The translations under genes and the position numbers were made by a program. Below the pieces are notes generated by a model. That model saw only the letters and a list, made by a program, of their open reading frames with translations, made no database searches and was not told the origin of the DNA. Of a stretch of DNA of 64,000 nt, positions 57,864-64,000 are shown piece after piece. Position 1 is the first letter of the stretch. Every line of letters begins with the position of its first letter. Source of the DNA: Janthinobacterium sp. TB1-E2. Its GTDB lineage: Bacteria > Pseudomonadota > Gammaproteobacteria > Burkholderiales > Burkholderiaceae_D. Location of the stretch: assembly GCF_036885605.1 (NCBI RefSeq), contig NZ_CP142523.1:6076001-6140000 (forward strand), written 5' to 3'.

Positions 57864-58571
57864 TTATTTGGTGGGTTCGGCAGCAGGTGCAGGTACAGGC
57901 TCGGCGGCAGGCGCCGTTGCGGGTGCAACGTCAGGCTTGCTAACAGGAATGGCAGGGGCGGCATCGGCTGGCACCGGCACGGCGCTTGGCGCCACGGGCG
58001 ATGGCACGGCGGCGGCAGGCACGTCGGCCTTGGCGACCTTGGCGAATGGCGACGGACCGGCGATGCGGTCGATGTATTCCTTCTCCGTCGGCAAGTTGCC
58101 GCCTTCGAAACGTTCCACCTTGCCATCCTTGCCGAAGTACACGACCACGCGGCTGCTGGTGGTTTCGCCACTGCCCCGGGCCAGGCGGAATGGGTAATCC
58201 CAGCGGTCGGCATGGAAGATATCGGTCAGCAGCGAGGTACCGAGGACGAAGCGCACCTGGTCGCGCGTCATGCCCACTTTCAACTGGGCCAGCATCTCTT
58301 CGGAGACAAAGTTGCCTTGTTGAATGTCAGGACGATACGGCGAGAAAAACCACATGAATTTTTGCAGCGGCGTAATGGTGGTCGTTTGTGCGCCCTGTTC
58401 GGGGACCAGTTCCTTGCCTTCCTTTTGAGCAGCTGCCGGCTTTTCGCCAAGGATGCCACGGCTGGCGCAGCCGGACATGGCCAGCGCGACACAGACCATG
58501 CCTGCCACGACTGGTGCTCGGAATGAAATACGGTGCCAGAGAGATGGCAATACAGCCGGTGTTACGCGCAT
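57864..58571 (-). CDS. bamE: Outer membrane assembly lipoprotein BamE (SmpA family), extended
   Basis: 235 aa from ATG 58571 with GAGG upstream. A lipoprotein signal ends ALAMSGCAS. The SmpA/OmlA core has [56 protein letters not shown] and [21 protein letters not shown] 55-residue Pro/Ala tail extends it well past E. coli BamE (113 aa). It belongs to the Bam complex that inserts outer-membrane beta-barrels. Divergent from fur. Confidence 0.93.
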   Translation of the reverse strand: MRVTPAVLPSLWHRISFRAPVVAGMVCVALAMSGCASRGILGEKPAAAQKEGKELVPEQGAQTTTITPLQKFMWFFSPYRPDIQQGNFVSEEMLAQLKVGMTRDQVRFVLGTSLLTDIFHADRWDYPFRLARGSGETTSSRVVVYFGKDGKVERFEGGNLPTEKEYIDRIAGPSPFAKVAKADVPAAAVPSPVAPSAVPVPADAAPAIPVSKPDVAPATAPAAEPVPAPAAEPTK

Positions 58572-58615
58572 AAATGACCTCAATTTGATGAACAAAACGC
58601 CAGGAGTGGCCGGCC

Positions 58616-58639
58616 TGCCAAAAAATGCATATTTTGGCA
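58616..58639. promoter_or_regulatory. 24-bp near-perfect palindrome between bamE and fur
   Basis: TGCCAAAA, eight bases centred on ATGCAT, TTTTGGCA: 22 of 24 positions are symmetric. It lies in the 123-base divergent promoter region, 45 bases before the bamE start and 56 before fur. It does not match the usual Fur box, so another regulator may bind. Confidence 0.45.
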
Positions 58640-58694
58640 CTCCCCGCTAAAACGCTATATGATAAAGCACCTGACCCACATACGAGCAACAAAC

Positions 58695-59126
58695 ATGAGT
58701 AACAATCCTAGTGATCTCAAGGCAAGCGGCCTGAAAGCCACCCTGCCACGGCTGAAGATACTCGATATCTTCCAGAGTAGCCCGGTACGCCACCTGACGG
58801 CGGAAGACGTCTACAAGATTCTGCTGGCCGACAATATGGATGTCGGTTTGGCAACTGTCTACCGCGTCCTGACCCAATTCGAACAGGCAGGCTTGCTCAA
58901 CCGCAACCATTTTGAAACCGGCAAGGCGATTTTCGAACTCAACGAAGGCTCCCACCACGACCACCTGGTGTGCCTCGACTGTGGCCGGGTTGAAGAATTC
59001 TTCGACGAAGAAATCGAAATCCGCCAGCAAAAAGTGGCCGAAGAGCGCGGCTTCAAGATCGCCGAACACGCGCTGGCCATCTACGGCAACTGCACCAAGA
59101 CGGCTTGCCCGCACAAAACCGCCTGA
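58695..59126 (+). CDS. fur: Ferric uptake regulator Fur
   Basis: 143 aa from ATG 58695. Features: [17 protein letters not shown], winged HTH with [18 protein letters not shown], the metal-binding [16 protein letters not shown], and the C-terminal CTKTACPH cysteines. With iron it represses iron-uptake genes. Divergence from bamE is widely conserved in betaproteobacteria. A longer frame to 58659 lacks a better ribosome site. Confidence 0.95.
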   Translation: MSNNPSDLKASGLKATLPRLKILDIFQSSPVRHLTAEDVYKILLADNMDVGLATVYRVLTQFEQAGLLNRNHFETGKAIFELNEGSHHDHLVCLDCGRVEEFFDEEIEIRQQKVAEERGFKIAEHALAIYGNCTKTACPHKTA

Positions 59127-59174
59127 TTCGTTCCGGCCGCGCCCATGGAGCGGCTGGCGCATCAGGCAGTACGA

Positions 59175-60191
59175 TCAATGATGGCTGAGCGCGCTTGACA
59201 GCAACTTGGCCGTGATATCGACAATCGGGATGACGCGCTCGTAAGCCATGCGCGTCGGTCCGATCACTCCCAACGTTCCCACGATCTTGCCGTTGACTTC
59301 ATACGGCGCCGTCACCACGCTCATTTCATCCATCGGCACCAGGTTCGATTCGCCGCCGATGAAAATCTGCACGCCCGTCGCCTTGCTCGACACGTCGAGC
59401 AGCTGCATCAAGCCCGTTTTTTGCTCGAACATGTCGAACATCTGGCGCAGCGAATGCATATTCGATGACAGATCGCTCACGCTGAGCAAGTTGCGCTCGC
59501 CGGAAATCACCATGTCGTCGCTATGGTCGGCCATCGCTTCGCTGCCCGCTTCCACGGCCGCCTGCATCAGGCTGCCCATGTCGTCGCGCAACTGGCGCAG
59601 CTCGCCCTGCAGGCGCACGCGCACGGCGTCGAACGACAGGCCGCCATAATTCTGGTTGATGTAATTGGCCGATTGCACCAGTTGCGCCGGCGTATAGTCG
59701 GCCTCCGTCAGCAATAAACGGTTCTGCACGTCGCCGCCAGGCGCGACGATGACGAGCAGGATGCGTTTTTCGGACAGGCGCAGGAATTCGATTTGCTGGA
59801 ACACGGATTCGCGGCGCGGGCTGAGCACGACGCCGGCAAACTGCGACAGCGACGACAGCATCTGCGCCGCGTTGGCGATGGTTTTTTGCGGCTGCGGCGT
59901 CTGCAGGCGCATGCGCGACTCCACCAGATGCTCATCCAGATGCCGGACAGTCAGCAAGGTGTCGACAAAGATGCGGTAGCCGCGCGGCGTGGGGATGCGT
60001 CCGGCCGAGGTATGCGGACTGGACACATAACCGAGCTCTTCCAGATCGGCCATGATGTTGCGGATCGTGGCTGGCGACAGGTCGAGGCCGGAAATTTTCG
60101 ACAAGGCGCGCGAACCGACCGGCAGGCCGTCGGCGATATATCGCTCGACCAGGGCTTTCAGCAGTGTTTGGGCACGTGTATCGAGTTGCAT
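59175..60191 (-). CDS. hrcA: Heat-inducible transcription repressor HrcA
   Basis: 338 aa. N-terminal [66 protein letters not shown], diagnostic of HrcA. The C-terminal part ([44 protein letters not shown]) is complete. It represses groE/dnaK operons through the CIRCE element; no CIRCE copy is in the window. Confidence 0.96.
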   Translation of the reverse strand: MQLDTRAQTLLKALVERYIADGLPVGSRALSKISGLDLSPATIRNIMADLEELGYVSSPHTSAGRIPTPRGYRIFVDTLLTVRHLDEHLVESRMRLQTPQPQKTIANAAQMLSSLSQFAGVVLSPRRESVFQQIEFLRLSEKRILLVIVAPGGDVQNRLLLTEADYTPAQLVQSANYINQNYGGLSFDAVRVRLQGELRQLRDDMGSLMQAAVEAGSEAMADHSDDMVISGERNLLSVSDLSSNMHSLRQMFDMFEQKTGLMQLLDVSSKATGVQIFIGGESNLVPMDEMSVVTAPYEVNGKIVGTLGVIGPTRMAYERVIPIVDITAKLLSSALSHH

Positions 60192-60293
60192 GGTTTTTTA
60201 TTTAAGCAAGTATTTTGTTAAGCAAGCGGCAACGAAAGCGGCCGAACGTGCATCAACAGCGCCTATTATGCACGTTCGTCCGCCCGGCGGCGA

Positions 60294-61019
60294 TCAATCT
60301 TCCAGTTGCCCCTGCAGCCACAGCAGCAATTCATCAAAGTTGGCGCAGATGGCGTCGGGCTGCACGCCGGCGGCCAGGTGGGCGTCGCTGCCCTTGCGGT
60401 TCATCCACACGGCACGCATGCCCGCCCCTTGCGCCCCCGTCACATCGAAATACAGATCGTCGCCGACATACACGGCCTCATGGGGCGCCACGCCCAGCGC
60501 GGCGCAACCGGCCAGGAAAATGCTGGCGTCAGGCTTGGCGACGCCGAAATCGCTGGCGGCGATCGATACCTTGAAATGCTGCGCCAGGCCGATAATTTCA
60601 AGGTCCGCATTGCCATTCGAAATGGAGCCGACCAGCATGCGCTGGCCCATCCAGGCCAGGCCAGGCAAGACGTCGTCATACGGCTGGACGCGATGGCGCG
60701 CCGCCAGGAACTGCGCGATGGCGCCATCGACCAGGGCGGGATCCTCGCCGGTGGCCTCGAAGGCGGTCAGCAAGCCCGCGCGGCGCAACTCGATCAGGTT
60801 GCCATGAAAATGCGGTTGTTCATTGAGCATGGCCAGGCGGTGCTGGCGCAGCACCTCGATGGAAAACTGCTGCGCCACCTTGGGCGCATGCGTGGCCAGC
60901 CAGTCGTGCAGCAGGGTTTCGGCGGCGGCAATCACGGGCGCGATGGGCCACAGAGTATCGTCGAGGTCGAACAGGATGGCCTTGGGCGGCACGGCAGGTT
61001 TTACAGGAGCAAGGGACAT
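60294..61019 (-). CDS. HAD-superfamily hydrolase
   Basis: 241 aa from ATG 61019. HAD motifs: I FDLDDTLWP, II SISNGN, III the Lys in FGVAKPDASIF, IV VGDDLYFDVTGAQGAG. Phosphatase acting on an unknown phosphorylated metabolite is expected; length and cap insertion fit the phosphoglycolate-phosphatase/YjjG type. It follows hrcA on the same strand but is 100 bases upstream, so it might lead a shared transcript. Confidence 0.88.
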   Translation of the reverse strand: MSLAPVKPAVPPKAILFDLDDTLWPIAPVIAAAETLLHDWLATHAPKVAQQFSIEVLRQHRLAMLNEQPHFHGNLIELRRAGLLTAFEATGEDPALVDGAIAQFLAARHRVQPYDDVLPGLAWMGQRMLVGSISNGNADLEIIGLAQHFKVSIAASDFGVAKPDASIFLAGCAALGVAPHEAVYVGDDLYFDVTGAQGAGMRAVWMNRKGSDAHLAAGVQPDAICANFDELLLWLQGQLED

Positions 61020-61263
61020 GGGATTCACGGTGGATGCCGCGCCACAGTGCGCAGCCTGCATCTATTGTCGCACCGATCGCCGCCACCGGCATCGCTGCGC
61101 CCCCGTGAAATGGGGCCGGGCCAGCGCTTCCCGGCGAAAAATTGTTACAGGGTGATACAAGGCAAGATCATTCGGCTTGCCAGATAGACTAAAATAGGCG
61201 CCATTCCAATGCGGCGCCAGCGTCCGCGTTGCGCTACCCAACCTAATTCGTTTTGGAGAATGT

Positions 61264-61863
61264 ATGAAAAATTTGTACCTGCGCTCGATGCTGGCGGCGG
61301 CTTGCGCCGTCACATTGGCAGCCTGCGGCGGCAGCGGCGGCAACCTGTATCTGAGTGGCCAAGTGTCCAATCTGGCAAAAGACGGCCTGATTCTCCTCAA
61401 TGACGGCGAACGCTTGCCGGTCTCCGCAGGCCAGACCTCGTTTGTTTTCACCAAGCTGGTCAACACCGATGACCGCTACGACATCAGCATCGCACAACAG
61501 CCCAAAGGCGCCGTGTGCACGATTACCAATGGCGCAGGCAAGGCATCGAGCTATACCGTGACCACTGCCCTGGTGACTTGCACGACCAATACCTACCCGC
61601 TGAGCGGCACGATCACGGGCCTGACCGCCGACGGCTTGACCTTGGCCATTGGCAACGCCAGCACTAGCCCGCTGAAAGGCAGCACGAGCTATACATTCCC
61701 GGCTGTCAATGACGGCATCGCCTACAATATTTCCATAGCGACGTATCCAGCGGGCCAGACGTGCAGTTTCGTGGGCTCTGCCAGCGCCAACGGCCGCGAT
61801 GTCGTCGGCACCATGGGCTCAGCCGCAACGACCGGCGCCACACTGAACTGCACGGCGCAGTAA
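61264..61863 (+). CDS. Two-repeat lipoprotein, first of a tandem pair
   Basis: 199 aa with GGAG before the ATG. A lipoprotein signal ends TLAAC21GG. Two repeats of about 85 residues follow, each of the form (Y/L)xLSGxxxxLxxDGLxL, a (K/A)GxTSYTF-like strand, a Y(D/N)IS(I) strand and a paired-cysteine end (VCTI...VTCTTN; TCSF...LNCTAQ). The paired cysteines suggest disulfides in an extracellular or periplasmic beta-sandwich. No catalytic motif is visible. The next gene is a paralogue 36 bases downstream. Function unknown. Confidence 0.72.
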   Translation: MKNLYLRSMLAAACAVTLAACGGSGGNLYLSGQVSNLAKDGLILLNDGERLPVSAGQTSFVFTKLVNTDDRYDISIAQQPKGAVCTITNGAGKASSYTVTTALVTCTTNTYPLSGTITGLTADGLTLAIGNASTSPLKGSTSYTFPAVNDGIAYNISIATYPAGQTCSFVGSASANGRDVVGTMGSAATTGATLNCTAQ

Positions 61864-61899
61864 GCCACGCGATTCGTCACCACTATATTGGAGAAATAC

Positions 61900-62481
61900 A
61901 TGAAGTTATCCTGCCTGCGCCCACTCGCCGCGCTGCTGTTGACCCTAGGACTGGCTGCTTGCGGCGGCAAGGCCTCGTATGATGTCAGTGGCACCATCAG
62001 CAACTTGAACACCGACGGCCTGGTCCTGGCCAACGGCGGCGTCCCGCTCCCGGTCAAAGCCGGCCAGACCTCGTTTACCTTTGCCAAGCGCATCGACTAT
62101 GGCACCGACTACAACATCACCGTGCAGACCCAGCCAGCCCACATGACTTGCGCCATCAGTGGCGGGACCGGTTCGGCCGGTCATTACCTGAGCATCCAGG
62201 CAGCGGTCGTGTGCACGCAGAATAGCTACACGGTTGGCGGCACGGTGACTGGCCTGACAGCCGACGGCCTGGTCTTGATCAACGGCAATGCGCAAACCAC
62301 GGTGGCCAAGGGCAGCACGACCTTCACCCTGGCATCGCGTGTTGCCGATGGCGATAAGTATGGCATCAGCGTATTTACCCAGCCAACCGGCTTGAAATGC
62401 AGCGTGGCGCCCAACACTGGCGTCGGCGTGATGGGCGAAGCGAACGTGACCACCGTGCAGATCGCCTGCAATCCGGGCTAA
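61900..62481 (+). CDS. Two-repeat lipoprotein, second of a tandem pair
   Basis: 193 aa from ATG 61900 with GGAGAA upstream. Lipoprotein signal ends GLAAC21GG. It has the same two-repeat layout as its neighbour: first repeat resembles the neighbour's first and second its second (SYDVSGTISNLNTDGLVLANGG; SYTVGGTVTGLTADGLVLINGN), so a two-repeat gene was duplicated as a whole. Cysteine pairs are conserved. A strong terminator follows 150 bases later. Function unknown. Confidence 0.72.
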   Translation: MKLSCLRPLAALLLTLGLAACGGKASYDVSGTISNLNTDGLVLANGGVPLPVKAGQTSFTFAKRIDYGTDYNITVQTQPAHMTCAISGGTGSAGHYLSIQAAVVCTQNSYTVGGTVTGLTADGLVLINGNAQTTVAKGSTTFTLASRVADGDKYGISVFTQPTGLKCSVAPNTGVGVMGEANVTTVQIACNPG

Positions 62482-62626
62482 CGCTGTGGCGCTGGGAGCC
62501 GCGACGCGGCTGCCAGGAAGAGATATCACTGAAAACTATAGTTGATATTCGAAAGATAAATTGGAGTTATATGTGGCGATGCAGCATAATGCATCTGTCT
62601 CCTCCAACTCTTCCGAGAATTGGATT

Positions 62627-62656
62627 TAGCCCGCTTTTACCAGCGGGCTTTTTTTT
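62627..62656 (+). terminator. Rho-independent terminator of the lipoprotein pair
   Basis: GCCCGC (62629-62634), an eight-base loop, GCGGGC (62643-62648) and eight T. It lies between the lipoprotein genes and the convergent mmsB. Confidence 0.85.
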
Positions 62657-62668
62657 GTCCAAAATTCC

Positions 62669-63571
62669 TCAAGCGGGTTTATTCAAGTCCGGCTGCAGCA
62701 TTTGCACGATGCTGGAGAAATCCTGCTGCGCATAACCGGCTTGCGCATGCATCTGGTACAACTGGCGCACCAGCCCGCCCAACGGCGTGGGCGCGTTTGC
62801 CGACAGGGCCGACTGCTGCGCCAGGCCCAGGTCTTTCAGCATCAGCGCCGTGCCGAAGCCACCCGTGTAATTGCGCGACGCGGGCGTGCCGTCCATGACA
62901 CCGGGCCACGGGTTGTACACTTCCAGGGTCCAGTTGCGGCCCGAACTCTTGGCCATGATGTCGGACAAGACTTTCGGATCGAGGCCATGCGCCACGCCGA
63001 GGTTCAGCGCCTCGGCCGTACCGGCCATCAAGATACCCAGCAGCATGTTGTTGCAAATCTTCGCTACCTGGCCCGCACCCGCCTCGCCCGCATGGAAGAT
63101 GTTCTTGCCCATCTTTTCCAGTAATGGACGCGCCTGCTGCAAGGCCGCTTCGCTGCCGCCGACGATGAACGTCAGGGTGCCGGCCGCCGCGCCCGCCGTG
63201 CCGCCCGAGACGGGCGCATCGATCATGGCAAAGCCCCGCTCGCTGGCCGCCTGCGCCACTTGCCGTGCCACGTCGGCCGCGATGGTGCTGCAATCGATGA
63301 ACAGGGCGCCGGGCTTGGCGGAATCGAGCACGCCGCCAGCCGCTAGGTACAGCTCCTGCACGTGCTTGTTAGCTGGCAGCATGGTGATGACGGCGTCAGC
63401 CGTCTGTACGGCCGCGCTGGCGGAAGCAGCCGCCGTGGCGCCCGCTTCAACGAGGGATGCGACGGCTGCTGGCGCCAAGTCGAAGACGGACACGTGGAAG
63501 CCGGCGGCCACCAGGTTGCGGGCCATCGGCGCGCCCATGTTGCCCAGGCCGATGAAAGCGATATGTTGCAT
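62669..63571 (-). CDS. mmsB: 3-hydroxyisobutyrate dehydrogenase
   Basis: 300 aa. NAD site IAFIGLGNMGAPMARNLVAAGF, substrate motif DAPVSGGTAGAAAGTLTF, and catalytic Lys in GAGQVAKICNNMLLG; the C-terminal GGFGTALMLKDLGLA fits. It oxidises 3-hydroxyisobutyrate to methylmalonate semialdehyde in valine catabolism. The next gene upstream on the same strand is a 3-hydroxyisobutyryl-CoA hydrolase, the preceding pathway step, so the pair belongs to a valine-degradation operon. Confidence 0.93.
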   Translation of the reverse strand: MQHIAFIGLGNMGAPMARNLVAAGFHVSVFDLAPAAVASLVEAGATAAASASAAVQTADAVITMLPANKHVQELYLAAGGVLDSAKPGALFIDCSTIAADVARQVAQAASERGFAMIDAPVSGGTAGAAAGTLTFIVGGSEAALQQARPLLEKMGKNIFHAGEAGAGQVAKICNNMLLGILMAGTAEALNLGVAHGLDPKVLSDIMAKSSGRNWTLEVYNPWPGVMDGTPASRNYTGGFGTALMLKDLGLAQQSALSANAPTPLGGLVRQLYQMHAQAGYAQQDFSSIVQMLQPDLNKPA

Positions 63572-63612
63572 GTATGTCTCCTGTAGCGCCTAAAAAAGCC
63601 CATGGCGTTGTT

Positions 63613-63653
63613 GCCTTGCCTCGTCGTACTAGTCGTACTGCCTTCGGCAAGGC
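63613..63653. repeat. Palindromic element between valine-catabolism genes
   Basis: GCCTTGCC (63613-63620) pairs with GGCAAGGC (63646-63653) around a 25-base loop carrying two TCGTACT copies. A REP-like intergenic hairpin is likely; its sequence is unlike the REP family at 44.9 and 56.6 kb. Confidence 0.5.
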
Positions 63654-63690
63654 GCCTAGCCCTGAGCATTTTTATGCACTACTTAAATGT

Positions 63691-64000
63691 TTAAATGGGT
63701 AAATCGGCCAATGGATGCTGTGTCCACGGCGCGGCAAAATATTCGTCCAGATGCGTTGCGCTGACGTCGGCCAGACTGGCCGGCTGCCACTGCGGCGCGT
63801 TGTCCTTGTCGATCAGCAAGGCGCGCACGCCTTCGCTGAAATCCGCATGGGCGCAGCATTGCACGGCCACGATCAATTCCAGCTGGAACACTTGCGCCAA
63901 GCTCATGTGGCGTGTGCGGTCGCGCATGGCCCAGACCAAAGCGGCGGAACTGGGCGCGCCCTTGGCCAGCGAATGGGCCGCCTTTTGCAGCCAGGCCGAA
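63691..64000 (-). CDS. 3-hydroxyisobutyryl-CoA hydrolase, C-terminal part (runs off the right edge)
   Basis: The frame is open to the window edge, reading SAWLQKAAHSLAKGAPSSAALV... through SLAQVFQLEL and EGVRALLIDKDNAPQWQPASL to DLPI. This C-terminal pattern belongs to the enoyl-CoA hydratase/isomerase-family 3-hydroxyisobutyryl-CoA hydrolases. It frees 3-hydroxyisobutyrate in valine degradation, matching mmsB downstream. The crotonase core and start lie beyond the window; an internal TTG at 63939 is not the true start. Confidence 0.85.
   Translation of the reverse strand, partial: SAWLQKAAHSLAKGAPSSAALVWAMRDRTRHMSLAQVFQLELIVAVQCCAHADFSEGVRALLIDKDNAPQWQPASLADVSATHLDEYFAAPWTQHPLADLPI

Noticed and set aside
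59100-60300. CIRCE element near hrcA
   Set aside because: No TTAGCACTC-N9-GAGTGCTAA or near match was seen.

Overview
The window looks like a chromosomal segment of a betaproteobacterium of the order Burkholderiales, most probably family Oxalobacteraceae (Janthinobacterium, Massilia or Duganella type). The basis is the high-GC housekeeping block leuS-lptE-holA-proA-hemJ, the bamE/fur pair, hrcA, dapB, and the general character of the proteins. This is inference from protein families; no 16S rRNA gene is present.

Region 1 (1-10.8 kb) is an accessory island ending at a tRNA-Gly(CCC) gene. It carries an AT-richer two-gene AAA-ATPase/subtilisin module matching the IetAS toxin-antitoxin and phage-defence family, then a small protein of unknown function. 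Next is a P2-type prophage remnant (zinc-finger protein, portal, 5'-truncated terminase) joined by a deletion to a small-gene cluster with a DUF4224 gene and a tyrosine integrase. A trypsin-like lipoprotein lies between the integrase and the tRNA.

Region 2 (11.1-34.7 kb) is an exopolysaccharide/capsule locus arranged as two converging blocks. The plus-strand block has a YjbE/GfcA-like peptide, dgkA, manC, a WbaP-type initiating transferase and rfbB-rfbA-rfbC. The minus-strand block, read in the direction of transcription, has a YjbH-PAP2 fusion, a long SLBB/Wza-type exporter, Wzz, rfbF-rfbG-rfbH, a glycosyltransferase, a Wzy-type polymerase and three more glycosyltransferases. A frameshifted IS1595-family transposase sits where the blocks meet. 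The genes predict a Wzx/Wzy-type heteropolysaccharide using GDP-mannose, a dTDP-4-keto-6-deoxy sugar and a CDP-3,6-dideoxy sugar. The window shows no Wzx flippase, no RfbD, and neither the E3 reductase nor the terminal reductase of the CDP branch.

Region 3 (35-44.6 kb) holds a DUF4197 protein; a tight operon of an HDOD-GAF histidine kinase, a REC-PAS-GGDEF-EAL response regulator and a 13-repeat Sel1 protein; a Bcr/CflA transporter; and a THUMP RNA methyltransferase. It is followed by a non-coding stretch rich in hairpins and REP-like palindromes.

Region 4 (45-64 kb) is mostly core metabolism and envelope genes: an isomerase, hemJ, proA, holA, lptE, leuS, a glutaryl-CoA catabolic cluster (LysR regulator, gcdH, CoA-transferase), an orphan barstar-like gene, dapB, bamE, fur, hrcA, a HAD hydrolase, two tandem paralogous lipoproteins, mmsB, and the C-terminal part of a 3-hydroxyisobutyryl-CoA hydrolase running off the right edge.
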